Positions 7,116 through 14,185 of a stretch of DNA of 14,185 bases are shown here, one piece after another. The DNA lies in NCBI GenBank assembly GCA_021821425.1, contig JAKACL010000044.1:1-14185 (forward strand), given 5' to 3'. The DNA comes from Pseudomonadota bacterium. GTDB taxonomy: Bacteria; Pseudomonadota; Gammaproteobacteria; Burkholderiales; Thiobacillaceae. The notes beneath the pieces were generated by a model. It worked only from the letters and a program-made list of their open reading frames with translations. It had not been told where the DNA came from and ran no database searches. Positions within the stretch are counted from its first letter, which is position 1; every line of letters starts with the position of its first letter. The position numbers were made by a program, and so were the translations under genes.

Positions 7116-7571
7116 ATGACCGCGCGCGCGCTTGTCCTGATCGGCGCCGTGGGCTGGCAGCACCCCGCCTGGCGCGGCCGCCTGTACCCCGACGACCTGC
7201 CGGACGACTGGCTGTTGTCTTATTACAACACGCGATTTTCAGCGGTCTTCCTGCCGGTTGCGGTCTGGCAGGCCGCGTCCGAGGCGACCTGGGCGCACTG
7301 GCTCTACGATACCCGCGAGGACTTCCATTTCGTGCTGGAGCCGGCCACGTCGGGTCCACGCATGCCCGAATCCGCGCGGGTGCTGGCTGCCACGCCGGCC
7401 TGGCAGGCCGAACACGTATGGTGGCTGGACGAAACCCCCGACCTTCGTCTGCTGGCGCAGCGCATTGCCCGGCAGGCGGCGACCGGCGAGGCCCTGTTCG
7501 TGTTCAGCCGCAGCGGCAATCTCGACCTGCTCGAGCAGGCCGAGACGCTGACGCAGGTGATGGGCTACTAA
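7116..7571 (+). CDS. Short DUF72 (YecE)-like protein
   Basis: 151 residues. The N-terminal part carries the opening pattern of the DUF72/YecE family: GW at 13-14, W19, G21, LYPDDLP at 23-29 and YYNTRF at 36-41. Full-length DUF72 proteins are roughly 240-300 residues with a TIM-barrel-like fold. This one is about half that, and the family's usual VExNxTFYR-like block after the YY segment is replaced by SAVFLPVAVWQAA. It may be a short divergent branch or a decayed copy, but the reading frame is intact. The biochemical role of the family is not established to my knowledge. It lies 12 bases after cysS, so cotranscription is likely; GAGG at the cysS stop is a distant ribosome site. Family call is moderate, reality of the gene fairly good. 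Confidence 0.7.
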   Translation: MTARALVLIGAVGWQHPAWRGRLYPDDLPDDWLLSYYNTRFSAVFLPVAVWQAASEATWAHWLYDTREDFHFVLEPATSGPRMPESARVLAATPAWQAEHVWWLDETPDLRLLAQRIARQAATGEALFVFSRSGNLDLLEQAETLTQVMGY

Positions 7572-7577
7572 AATTTT

Positions 7578-7610
7578 CCGTCCCCTCGCCGGTGGATGAC
7601 GACGGGACGG
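7578..7610. repeat. Inverted repeat between the DUF72-like gene and mlaF
   Basis: CCGTCCC (7578-7584) is the exact reverse complement of GGGACGG (7604-7610), with 19 bases between. There is no T-run after it on either strand, so it is not a standard intrinsic terminator. It could be a weak hairpin ending the cysS transcript or an operator near the mla promoter. Confidence 0.35.
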
Positions 7611-7611
7611 G

Positions 7612-7657
7612 GCGCTCCGGTAAAATGGCGGCTCTATAAAAACACAGGCCCGATGTC
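7612..7657 (+). promoter_or_regulatory. Candidate promoter and leader of the mla operon
   Basis: The AT-rich stretch after the inverted repeat holds TAAAAT (7621-7626) and TATAAA (7635-7640), either of which could be a -10 box; neither has a convincing -35 at 16-18 bases. AGG at 7646-7648 sits nine bases before the TTG start of mlaF. This is the largest gap on the plus strand between cysS and mlaC, so it is the natural place for the operon promoter. Confidence 0.3.
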
Positions 7658-8470
7658 TTGCAACACGACACACTGGTCGAAATCGAGGATGTCGTATTTG
7701 GCTATGGTGCCCGGCCGGTTTTGAAGGGCATCAACCTGACCGCCCGACGCGGCCAGGTCATCGCCATCATGGGCAGCAGCGGTTGCGGCAAAACCACGCT
7801 TTTACGCCTGATCGGCGGGCAGATCCGGCCCGGCGAGGGACGCGTGCGCGTGGCCGGCGAGTCGCTGGGCGAGCTCGACCCGGCCGGCCTCTACCGGCTG
7901 CGCCGCAAGATGGGCATGCTGTTCCAGTTCGGCGCGCTGTTCACCGACATGACGGTGTACGACAACGTGGCGTTCCAGTTGCGCGAGCACACCGACCTGC
8001 CGGAAGATGCGATCCGCGACCTGGTGCTGATGAAGCTCCATGCGGTGGGGCTGCGCGGCGCGGCGCACCTGATGCCGGCCGAGCTGTCCGGCGGCATGGC
8101 GCGGCGGGTGGCGTTGGCGCGTGCGATTGCGCTGGAACCGATGCTGATGATGTATGACGAACCCTTTGCCGGGCTCGACCCCATTTCGCTGGGGGTGACC
8201 GGCAACCTGATCCGGCGCCTGACCGATACGCTCGGGCTGACCTCGATCGTGGTGACGCATGACGTGCAGGAGTCCCTGAAAATCGTCGATTACGTGTATT
8301 TCGTCTCGGAGGGCATGGTCGTCGCCGAAGGCACGGCGGACGAGATTCGCGCGTCCGGTTTGCCCTACGTGCACCAGTTCGTGCATGGCGAATCCGACGG
8401 CCCGGTGCCGTTCCACTACCCGGCGCCACCGTACGCCGAGGATTTGCAACTGGAGGCGGCACGTGCTTAG
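7658..8470 (+). CDS. mlaF: Phospholipid ABC transporter ATPase MlaF
   Basis: 270 residues from a TTG start. MlaF is the cytoplasmic ATPase of the MlaFEDB inner membrane complex, which moves glycerophospholipids to maintain outer membrane asymmetry. Walker A is GSSGCGKTT at 39-47, the signature is LSGGM at 143-147, and Walker B is [13 protein letters not shown] with D167 and E168. A VVTHD H-loop follows. TTG is preferred because the frame with family similarity begins at [11 protein letters not shown] just after it, AGG lies nine bases upstream, and the ATG at 7653 is in another frame. The 3' end overlaps mlaE by eight bases. The C-terminal tail after about residue 245 is the usual MlaF extension region. 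The rare TTG may limit output of the whole operon. Confidence 0.95.
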   Translation: MQHDTLVEIEDVVFGYGARPVLKGINLTARRGQVIAIMGSSGCGKTTLLRLIGGQIRPGEGRVRVAGESLGELDPAGLYRLRRKMGMLFQFGALFTDMTVYDNVAFQLREHTDLPEDAIRDLVLMKLHAVGLRGAAHLMPAELSGGMARRVALARAIALEPMLMMYDEPFAGLDPISLGVTGNLIRRLTDTLGLTSIVVTHDVQESLKIVDYVYFVSEGMVVAEGTADEIRASGLPYVHQFVHGESDGPVPFHYPAPPYAEDLQLEAARA

Positions 8471-9251
8471 GCAATCGATCGAAAATCTCGGCAACCGCAC
8501 GATCCAGGGCGCCTGGCGCATCGGGTTCGCGGCGCGTTTCTTCGTGGCGGTACTGCTGCATTCGGGCACTGCATTCCGCCGCTTCGGTCTCACCATTCGC
8601 GAAATGTACTTCACCGGGGTGCTCTCGCTCATCATCATCCTGGTGTCGGGTCTGTTCGTCGGCATGGTGCTCGGCCTGCAGGGCTACGAGACATTGCAGA
8701 CCTACGGCTCGGAAGAGGCGCTCGGGATTCTGGTGGCCCTGTCGCTGGTGCGGGAACTCGGGCCGGTGGTGGCGGCGCTGCTGTTCGCCAGCCGTGCCGG
8801 GTCTGCGATCACCGCTGAAATCGGGCTGATGAAGGCGACCGAGCAGCTGTCGGCGATGGAAATGATGGCGGTCGACCCGATCGCCCGCGTGGTGGCGCCG
8901 CGTTTCTGGGCCGGCGTGATTTCGATGCCGCTCTTGGCCGCGCTGTTCTCGGCCATGGGCATTTTCGGCGGCTATCTGGTCGGCGTGCAGCTGATCGGGG
9001 TCGACGAAGGCGCGTTCTGGTCGCAGATGAAGAGCGCGGTCGACTTTGAAGAGGACATTCTGAATGGCGTGATCAAGAGCGTGGTATTCGGCATTGCCAT
9101 CACCACGATCGCGCTGTTCGAGGGCTATGACGCGCCGCCGACCGCCGAAGGTGTGTCGGGCGCCACCACGCGGACCGTGGTGACTTCCAGCCTGGCCGTG
9201 CTGGTGCTGGATTTTGTGTTGACTGCATTCATGTTCCGGGGGTTGGGCTAA
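8463..9251 (+). CDS. mlaE: Phospholipid ABC transporter permease MlaE
   Basis: 262 residues from the GTG at 8463-8465. GGAGG at 8452-8456 lies six bases before it, which decides the start; upstream ATGs in this frame would fall deep inside mlaF. MlaE is the membrane-spanning permease that sits in the inner membrane with MlaF, MlaD and MlaB. An amphipathic N-terminal part precedes hydrophobic segments at about 50-73, 85-111, 145-176, 190-205 and 222-260. The coupling-helix region with the MlaE signature is visible at [19 protein letters not shown] and [11 protein letters not shown] (E127, Q128, A131). Length is close to that of other MlaE proteins. mlaD begins at the base right after its stop. 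Confidence 0.95.
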   Translation: MLRQSIENLGNRTIQGAWRIGFAARFFVAVLLHSGTAFRRFGLTIREMYFTGVLSLIIILVSGLFVGMVLGLQGYETLQTYGSEEALGILVALSLVRELGPVVAALLFASRAGSAITAEIGLMKATEQLSAMEMMAVDPIARVVAPRFWAGVISMPLLAALFSAMGIFGGYLVGVQLIGVDEGAFWSQMKSAVDFEEDILNGVIKSVVFGIAITTIALFEGYDAPPTAEGVSGATTRTVVTSSLAVLVLDFVLTAFMFRGLG

Positions 9252-9719
9252 ATGAACAAAACCGTACTCGATTTATGGGTGGGATTATTCGTCATTGCGG
9301 GCATCGTGGCGCTGCTGTTCCTCGCCCTCAAGGTCGGCAGCATGAATGCCGTAACAACATCGAGCAGCTACGAAGTCGTTGCGCGTTTCGACAACATCGG
9401 CGGCCTAAAGCCGCGCGCACCGGTGAAAAGCGCGGGCGTCGTGGTGGGGCGGGTGGCGGACATCCGCTTCGACAACGAAACCTACGAAGCCGCCGTTACG
9501 CTGCGGCTGGACAAGCGCTATGCTTTTCCCAAGGACACCTCGGCCGCGATCATGACGTCGGGGCTGCTGGGCGAACAATATATCGGGCTGGAAGCGGGCG
9601 GAGACCCCCAGACCCTGAAGGACCAGGACCGGATTTTCCTCACCCAGTCGGCGGTGGTGCTGGAAAACCTGATCGGACAGTTTATCTACGGTAAGGCTCA
9701 AGAAGGGGCGCCCCAATGA
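9252..9719 (+). CDS. mlaD: MCE-domain phospholipid-binding protein MlaD
   Basis: 155 residues. One transmembrane helix (about 8-28) anchors it in the inner membrane, followed by a single MCE domain (about 39-116) with FDNIGGLKPRAPVKSAG and TSGLLGEQYIGLEAG. A C-terminal helix, about 132-147 with the typical LIGQFIYGK, follows. In characterised systems MlaD forms a hexameric ring whose central pore passes lipid between MlaE and periplasmic MlaC. It is somewhat shorter than the Escherichia coli protein, lacking much of the disordered tail. The ATG directly follows the mlaE stop, with a G-rich stretch as ribosome site. Its stop overlaps the ATG of the TolC-family gene by ATGA, which ties that protein closely to MlaD in expression. 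Confidence 0.95.
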   Translation: MNKTVLDLWVGLFVIAGIVALLFLALKVGSMNAVTTSSSYEVVARFDNIGGLKPRAPVKSAGVVVGRVADIRFDNETYEAAVTLRLDKRYAFPKDTSAAIMTSGLLGEQYIGLEAGGDPQTLKDQDRIFLTQSAVVLENLIGQFIYGKAQEGAPQ

Positions 9720-11077
9720 AAATCAAGCCACTCACCCAGACGTTTCTTGCAGCCGGCGTGCTGCTGGCCGCGCTGCCCGGGCAGGCGGAAACCATCAACC
9801 TGCAGCAGGCCGTGCAAATGAGCCTGGCGGCCGACCCCCGCATCAAGGAGCGCGAGCAGGTGGTCGAGGCCGCGCGCGGCATGCTGGAAGAAGTGCAGGG
9901 CAATGCCGGCTGGCGCGTCAGCGCCAATGCCTTCATCGGGCTGGCGCCGGGCGTCGAGGGCGGGTTCTACCAGAACGGCGCCTACAGCGGCACCACGCCG
10001 CGCACCGACGGCGACAAGTTCGACCGCATTTCCGAATGGACCCACCTCGATTTCGCCTTGATCAAGCCGCTCTACACCTTCGGCAAGGTCGAGCGCTACG
10101 GCGAGGCGGCGCAGGGCAATATCGACCTCAAGCGCGGCGAGCTCAAGCAGAGCCGCACCGACACGGTGTACGACACCAAGCGCGCCTATTACGGTTACCT
10201 GACCGCGCGCGACACCCGCTTTTTCCTGGAGGACATGCAGAGCCGCCTGAACCAGTCCATCGCCACGGTCGAACGCAACCTCAAGGAGGAAAGCGGCGAG
10301 TCGAAGCAGTCCGACCTGTATGCACTGCAAACAGCCCGCGGCCTGCTGGCCAAATACGTGCACCAGGCGCGTGCGATCGAGAAAATCAGCCTCGACGGCC
10401 TGAAAGTGCTGACCGGCGTGGGCCTGCAGTCCGACCTCGAGGTGGCCGACGAGCGCATCGAGCCGGTTGGCTTTCCGCAGCTCGATCTGGCCGATTTCCA
10501 GGCACGCGCGCTTCAGGACCGCCCCGAAATGCAGCAGCTCGAAGCCGGTCTGCGCGCCCGTCGCGCCCTGGTCGCCGCCAAGAAGGCCGAGCGCATGCCG
10601 GATGTCTATGCCGGCGTGATCGGCCAGTTCAACTATGCCTCGCAGCGTGAGCGACTGGACAATCCCTATCTTTATGACCCCTTCAACGGCGGCGGTATCA
10701 CGCCGGTAGTCGGCGTGAAGTGGGATTCGGTATTTGGCGTGGCCAGCGCGCGCATCAACCAGGCGCAGGCCGAGCTGGAAGCGCTGAATCACAAGAAGGC
10801 CTTTGCGCTGGCCGGGATTCCGTTCGAAGTGGGCGAAGCCTATGCGCATGCGCAGGCCAATTTCGAGGCGCAGCGCGATCTCGCCGAAGGCGCTGCCGCG
10901 GCCCGCCGCTGGATGGTGGCGTCGCTGGCCGATTTTTCGGCCGGGCTCGAAAGCGCCGACAGGGTGGCCGACGCAATCAAGAACTACACGCTGGCGCAGA
11001 CCGAGTATCTGCGCACGATCAACGACTACAACATGAATGTGGCGCAGCTGGAGCGCCTGACGGGTGAACTGAAGTAA
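9716..11077 (+). CDS. TolC-family outer membrane protein inside the mla operon
   Basis: 453 residues with a signal peptide (cut likely after PGQA, residue 24). The mature protein opens ETINLQQAVQMSLAADPRIKE, the usual start of an outer membrane efflux (OEP) domain, and has two long alpha-helical repeats with heptad-like spacing plus Ala/Gln-rich coils. A beta-strand-like segment before the first long helix, FALIKPLYTFGK, matches the family pattern. TolC-family trimers form a channel from the outer membrane through the periplasm, normally with an adaptor and an inner membrane pump. No adaptor gene is seen here. It overlaps mlaD by four bases and is followed by a 68-base gap before mlaC, whereas many related operons carry mlaA (vacJ) at this place. 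It may serve the Mla complex, the downstream exporter, or neither. Confidence 0.88.
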   Translation: MKIKPLTQTFLAAGVLLAALPGQAETINLQQAVQMSLAADPRIKEREQVVEAARGMLEEVQGNAGWRVSANAFIGLAPGVEGGFYQNGAYSGTTPRTDGDKFDRISEWTHLDFALIKPLYTFGKVERYGEAAQGNIDLKRGELKQSRTDTVYDTKRAYYGYLTARDTRFFLEDMQSRLNQSIATVERNLKEESGESKQSDLYALQTARGLLAKYVHQARAIEKISLDGLKVLTGVGLQSDLEVADERIEPVGFPQLDLADFQARALQDRPEMQQLEAGLRARRALVAAKKAERMPDVYAGVIGQFNYASQRERLDNPYLYDPFNGGGITPVVGVKWDSVFGVASARINQAQAELEALNHKKAFALAGIPFEVGEAYAHAQANFEAQRDLAEGAAAARRWMVASLADFSAGLESADRVADAIKNYTLAQTEYLRTINDYNMNVAQLERLTGELK

Positions 11078-11145
11078 ACGGCCGGCGTCGAACTCAGGCC
11101 CCGACCTCTTTAAAAACCCGATTTTTCATACAGGAAGAGCTGAAC

Positions 11146-11778
11146 ATGTTGCGATCATTTTTACTGCTGCTTGCGTTTCTGCCCGGCTTCATCGCGCCCG
11201 CACTGGCGAACGACATTGCGCCCGACGTGCTGGCACGCACCACCACCCAGGAAGTGCTCGAGATTCTGAAGCGGGACAAGGAATTGCAGAGCGGCAACCA
11301 GGCGAAACTCCACCAGCTGGTGGAAGCCAAGATCCTGCCCAATTTCGACTTCAACCGCATGACCCAGCTCGCGCTCGGCAAAAACTGGCCGCGCGCCACC
11401 GCCAAGCAGAAACAGGAGCTGGTGACGGAATTTCGCAACCTGCTGGTGCGCACCTATTCGAGTTCGCTGACCGCGTTCTCCAACCAGACGGTCGAGTTCA
11501 AGCCGCTGACGCTGAAGCCGACCGACACCGATGTGACCGTACGATCCGAGATCCGCCAGCCGGGCGGCCAGCCGATCCCCATCGACTACAGCATGTACAA
11601 GACCTCGTTCGGCTGGAAGGTCTACGACGTGACGATTGACAACGTCAGCCTGGTGACCAATTACCGCGCGTCCTTTGCCAACACCATCCGCCAGCACGGC
11701 ATCGACGGCCTGATCAAGACGATGGCCAGCCAGTCCGCGCATGGCCCGGCCAGCCCGGCCCCGCGTTCCGGGTCGTGA
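11146..11778 (+). CDS. mlaC: Periplasmic phospholipid-binding protein MlaC
   Basis: 210 residues with a clear signal peptide ending APALA (residue 21 or 22). MlaC-family (Ttg2D-like) proteins carry glycerophospholipid across the periplasm between MlaD and the outer membrane. Recognisable stretches are NFDFNRMTQLALGKNW, QELVTEFRNLLVRTYSSSL and YDVTIDNVSLVTNYR, then a short low-complexity Ser/Ala/Pro tail after about residue 193. The ATG has AGGAAGAG (11132-11139) upstream. The 68 bases before the gene are the largest gap in the operon downstream of mlaF; I see no convincing promoter or terminator there. The stop overlaps the GTG of mlaB. Confidence 0.95.
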   Translation: MLRSFLLLLAFLPGFIAPALANDIAPDVLARTTTQEVLEILKRDKELQSGNQAKLHQLVEAKILPNFDFNRMTQLALGKNWPRATAKQKQELVTEFRNLLVRTYSSSLTAFSNQTVEFKPLTLKPTDTDVTVRSEIRQPGGQPIPIDYSMYKTSFGWKVYDVTIDNVSLVTNYRASFANTIRQHGIDGLIKTMASQSAHGPASPAPRSGS

Positions 11779-12053
11779 TCGCCTGCGACGATACCTGCTG
11801 CCGTATCGGCGGCGCAGTAACCGTCGACAGTGTCGGCGGCCTGTTGCGCGAATTGCAGCCGCGCATTGCAGGCGGCCTGGCCGCGCTGGATTTCAGCGCG
11901 GTCGAGAGTGTCGATTCGGCCGCGCTTGCACTGGTATTCAGCGCCATGCGGCAGGCCAGGCAAGCGGGCCATACGCTGACCTGCACCGGTTTGCCCGAAA
12001 GCATCACCACGCTGGCCGAATTGTACGGAGTGGCCGAGCTGCTGCCGGCATGA
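11775..12053 (+). CDS. mlaB: STAS-domain protein MlaB
   Basis: 92 residues from a GTG that overlaps the mlaC stop (GTGA). MlaB is a small cytoplasmic STAS-domain subunit that binds MlaF and is needed for transporter assembly and activity. The STAS core is visible: LDFSAVESVDSAALALV at about 38-54, where S48 takes the place of the conserved Ser/Thr, then a helix MRQARQAGHTL and a strand. No ribosome site precedes it, so translation probably depends on mlaC. Its stop overlaps the next gene by ATGA. Identity rests on the fold pattern and position, and both fit well. Confidence 0.9.
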   Translation: MIACDDTCCRIGGAVTVDSVGGLLRELQPRIAGGLAALDFSAVESVDSAALALVFSAMRQARQAGHTLTCTGLPESITTLAELYGVAELLPA

Positions 12054-12949
12054 CGCCCGCCATCCGCGTCAGCGAGTTACGCAAACGCTTTCGCACCACC
12101 CAGGCACTCGACGGCGTTTCGATCGACATCCAGCAAGGCGAGTTCTTCGGCCTCCTGGGCCCCAACGGGGCGGGCAAGACCACCCTGATTTCCATTCTCG
12201 CCGGTCTCACCCGCGCCGACGCCGGCCACGCCGAAATCATGGGCCACGACGTGGTGCGCGACTATCGCCAGTCGCGCCGCGCGCTGGGCGTGGTGCCGCA
12301 GGAACTGGTCTACGACCCCTTCTTCAACGTGCGCGAGACCCTGCGCATCCAGTCCGGCTATTTCGGGCTGAAACACAACGACGCCTGGATCGACGAGATC
12401 ATGCATCACCTCGATCTTGCCCCGCATGCGGACAAAAACACGCAAAGCCTGTCGGGCGGCATGAAGCGCCGCCTGCTGGTGGCGCAGGCGCTGGTGCACA
12501 AACCGCCGGTGATCGTGCTCGACGAGCCGACCGCCGGGGTCGACGTCGACCTGCGCCGCTCGCTGTGGGCATTCATCAGCCGCCTCAACCGCGAGGGGCA
12601 CACCATCCTGCTGACCACGCATTACCTTGAAGAAGCCGAGGCGTTGTGCGGCCGCATCGCCATGCTGAAAAGCGGTCGAGTCGTTGCCTGCGACACGACG
12701 CGCAATCTTTTGCAACTGACAAACGAGCATTGCGCGCAGTTGCGGATCGATCCCGCAGCCGCGCCGGCCGCCTGGCAGGGCCGCCTGCAAGCCGGCGCCG
12801 ACGGCAGCTGGCGCATCAATTTCAGCGACTATGCCGAACTGGAAAGCCTGCTCGCCGACCTGCGCGGCGCCGGTATCCGCGTGCTCGAAATGCAGCTGCA
12901 GGAACCCGACCTGGAGGATGTCTTTACCGACATCATGAAACGGACATGA
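12050..12949 (+). CDS. yadG: ABC exporter ATPase, YadG-like
   Basis: 299 residues from an ATG overlapping the mlaB stop. It is a cytoplasmic ATPase of the DrrA/CcmA/YadG class, with Walker A GPNGAGKTT (37-45), Q-loop Q84 in VVPQE, signature LSGGM (134-138), Walker B VIVLDEP (154-160) and H-loop H191 in TTHYLEEAE. After about residue 215 comes a small C-terminal domain, typical of this class, ending EPDLEDVFTDIMKR. It forms an exporter with the permease encoded just downstream, with which it overlaps by ATGA. The substrate is unknown. The pair between mlaB and ibaG is a recurring betaproteobacterial order, so a role in envelope maintenance is a reasonable guess only. Confidence 0.9.
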   Translation: MTPAIRVSELRKRFRTTQALDGVSIDIQQGEFFGLLGPNGAGKTTLISILAGLTRADAGHAEIMGHDVVRDYRQSRRALGVVPQELVYDPFFNVRETLRIQSGYFGLKHNDAWIDEIMHHLDLAPHADKNTQSLSGGMKRRLLVAQALVHKPPVIVLDEPTAGVDVDLRRSLWAFISRLNREGHTILLTTHYLEEAEALCGRIAMLKSGRVVACDTTRNLLQLTNEHCAQLRIDPAAAPAAWQGRLQAGADGSWRINFSDYAELESLLADLRGAGIRVLEMQLQEPDLEDVFTDIMKRT

Positions 12950-13701
12950 GCGGGCTTTCGGCACTGTTCTACAAGGAAATGCTGCGCTTCTGGAAAGTGG
13001 CGGTGCAGACCGTGGTCGCGCCGGTGGTCACCGCCTTGCTGTATCTGCTGATCTTCTCGCACGTGCTGGAAGAACATATCGAGGTCTATCCCGGCGTGTC
13101 CTATACCAGTTTCCTGGTGCCGGGGCTGGTGATGATGAGCATGCTGCAGAACGCGTTTTCCAACAGTTCGTCGAGCCTGATCCAGTCGAAGATGCAGGGC
13201 AACATCGTGTTCGTGCTGCTGCCGCCGCTGTCCTACCTGGAGTTTTTCCTCGCCTATCTGGGTGCTGCGGTGATCCGCGGCCTGGTGGTCGGCATCGGCG
13301 TGTGGGCGGTGACGCTGTGGTTTGCGCCGTGGCAGATGCCGCACATGGGCTGGCTCTTGGCGTATGCGATCCTGGCCTGCGCGATCATGGGCGCGGTCGG
13401 CATCGTAGCCGGCATCTGGGCGGAAAAGTACGACCAGCTGGCGGCGTTCCAGAATTTCCTCATCCTGCCGCTGACCTTCCTGTCCGGCGTGTTCTACTCG
13501 ATCCATTCGCTGCCGGCCTTCTGGCAAGGCGTGTCGCACGCCAACCCGGTGTTCTACCTGATCGACGGTTTTCGCTATGCGTTTGTCGCCCAGTCCGACA
13601 CCGATCCCTGGCTCGGCCTGCTGGTCGCCGGTGCCTGCTTTGTGGCAATATCCGCCCTCACTCTGGCGCTGCTGCGCAGCGGCTACAAACTGAGACACTG
13701 A
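12946..13701 (+). CDS. yadH: ABC-2 type permease, YadH-like
   Basis: 251 residues from the ATG in an ATGA overlap with the ATPase gene; longer readings of this frame would run through the ATPase gene. It has six predicted inner membrane segments, about 20-40, 56-78, 97-122, 132-158, 165-188 and 222-244. ABC-2 family patterns are SFLVPGLVMMSMLQNAF, IQSKMQGNIVFVLLPP and LSGVFYSIHSLPAFW followed by NPVFYLIDGFRYAF. The last is the usual conserved loop of YadH/NodJ-type permeases. It should pair with the preceding ATPase as a homodimeric exporter of unknown substrate. AAGAGG for the next gene overlaps the last base of its stop codon. Confidence 0.9.
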   Translation: MSGLSALFYKEMLRFWKVAVQTVVAPVVTALLYLLIFSHVLEEHIEVYPGVSYTSFLVPGLVMMSMLQNAFSNSSSSLIQSKMQGNIVFVLLPPLSYLEFFLAYLGAAVIRGLVVGIGVWAVTLWFAPWQMPHMGWLLAYAILACAIMGAVGIVAGIWAEKYDQLAAFQNFLILPLTFLSGVFYSIHSLPAFWQGVSHANPVFYLIDGFRYAFVAQSDTDPWLGLLVAGACFVAISALTLALLRSGYKLRH

Positions 13702-13716
13702 AGAGGCACGACACGT

Positions 13717-13953
13717 ATGGTTACCCCCGACGACATCAAAGGCTGGATCACCGAAAAGCTGCCGTGCGACCACATCGAGCTGGATGGCGACGGCCAGCAT
13801 TTCCAGGCGGTCATCGTCAGCCCGGCCTTCACCGGCAAGAACATGATCCAGCAGCACCGGCTGGTGTACGACGCGCTCGGCACCCGCATGCACGCGCAGA
13901 TCCACGCGCTGTCGATGAAGACCTACACCCCCGAAGACTGGGCCGCCCGCTGA
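13717..13953 (+). CDS. ibaG: BolA-family protein IbaG
   Basis: 78 residues, the normal size of the short BolA-like IbaG (YrbA) group. The class has a conserved C-terminal block, here [14 protein letters not shown], and the helix region [13 protein letters not shown]. BolA-family proteins pair with monothiol glutaredoxins and bind a [2Fe-2S] cluster through histidine and cysteine ligands; H65 in QIHAL fits the conserved position. AAGAGG (13701-13706) precedes the ATG by ten bases. Placement directly before murA is conserved widely in proteobacteria, and links with cell envelope or acid stress have been proposed for IbaG. The next gene starts one base past its stop. Confidence 0.93.
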   Translation: MVTPDDIKGWITEKLPCDHIELDGDGQHFQAVIVSPAFTGKNMIQQHRLVYDALGTRMHAQIHALSMKTYTPEDWAAR

Positions 13954-13954
13954 A

Positions 13955-14185
13955 ATGGACGCCCTGCTGATCCACGGCGGCAACCCGCTCGCCGGCGAGG
14001 TGCGTATTTCCGGCGCCAAAAATGCCGCGCTGCCGATCCTGACCGCGAGCCTGCTCAGCGCCGAGCCGCTGAAGCTCGGCAACGTGCCGCACCTGAAGGA
14101 CATCAGCACCATGCTGGCGCTGCTCGGCCACATGGGCGTGCGCGTGACGCTGGACGAGCAGAACCACGTCACCCTGTGCGGCGAA
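13955..14185 (+). CDS. murA: UDP-N-acetylglucosamine 1-carboxyvinyltransferase, N-terminal part
   Basis: The first 77 residues, cut by the window end. MurA transfers enolpyruvate from PEP to UDP-GlcNAc, the first committed cytoplasmic step of peptidoglycan synthesis. The N-terminal block with the catalytic KN pair is intact: [13 protein letters not shown] with K22 and N23. [16 protein letters not shown] follows as in the family. The ATG at 13955 lies one base after the ibaG stop with no separate ribosome site, so translation is probably coupled. The fosfomycin-target cysteine loop lies downstream of the window. Confidence 0.95.
   Translation, partial: MDALLIHGGNPLAGEVRISGAKNAALPILTASLLSAEPLKLGNVPHLKDISTMLALLGHMGVRVTLDEQNHVTLCGE

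Noticed and set aside
7578..7610. Inverted repeat as the cysS/DUF72 intrinsic terminator.
   Set aside because: The loop is 19 bases and no T-run follows on either strand, so it is listed only as a repeat.
7653..7655. ATG as the start of mlaF.
   Set aside because: It is in a different frame from the ATPase; the family frame begins at TTG 7658.
11078..11145. Promoter or terminator between the TolC-like gene and mlaC.
   Set aside because: The stretch has AT-rich patches and a short GGCC repeat but no paired -35/-10 boxes and no stem followed by Ts.
12829..14172. A 447-codon open frame on the minus strand opposite yadH, ibaG and murA.
   Set aside because: It is the shadow of well-identified genes and its product has no recognisable motif.
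1..14185. Mobile element, prophage, CRISPR array, tRNA or defence system.
   Set aside because: No transposase, integrase, spaced repeats, cloverleaf or nuclease-like gene was seen, and composition and codon use look even throughout.

Overview
This is a compact, gene-dense, GC-rich chromosomal window of a betaproteobacterium. The evidence is gene order: purF next to metZ, and an mla block running through yadGH-type genes and ibaG into murA, as in that class. A Nitrosomonadales-like (Thiobacillus/Sulfuricella-type) host is plausible, but that is inference. I see no mobile element, CRISPR array, tRNA or rRNA, and no gene-free stretch longer than about 135 bases.

Layout. (1) 1-2244, plus strand: the 3' end of purF, a SAM-II-type riboswitch ending in an intrinsic terminator, metZ, and an overlapping gene for an unknown exported protein. 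(2) 2239-5632, minus strand: a four-gene run reading from 5632 down to 2239. It encodes an exported TPR protein, an exported YkuD-fold L,D-transpeptidase/carboxypeptidase, cyclophilin PpiB, and LpxH of lipid A synthesis. The first two share a homologous C-terminal NTF2-like domain. A perfect terminator-like hairpin with a U-tract lies inside the beginning of lpxH. (3) 5736-7571, plus strand: cysS, then a short DUF72/YecE-like protein. (4) 7658-14185, plus strand: mlaF-mlaE-mlaD, a TolC-family outer membrane protein, mlaC-mlaB, a two-gene ABC-2 exporter, ibaG and the start of murA. Most junctions here are 4-8 base overlaps, so this is probably one long, translationally coupled operon.

How the genes work together. 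Methionine synthesis is apparently under SAM control. Most of the rest concerns the cell envelope: lipid A (LpxH), peptidoglycan (YkuD enzyme, MurA), glycerophospholipid asymmetry (Mla) and export (TolC-like protein, YadGH-like pair).

Most of the window is conserved housekeeping sequence and I found no wholly new system. The points most worth a second look are the riboswitch with its possible antiterminator helix, the terminator buried in lpxH, the TolC-family gene inside the mla operon where related operons often carry mlaA, and the paired Csd6-like/TPR envelope proteins.
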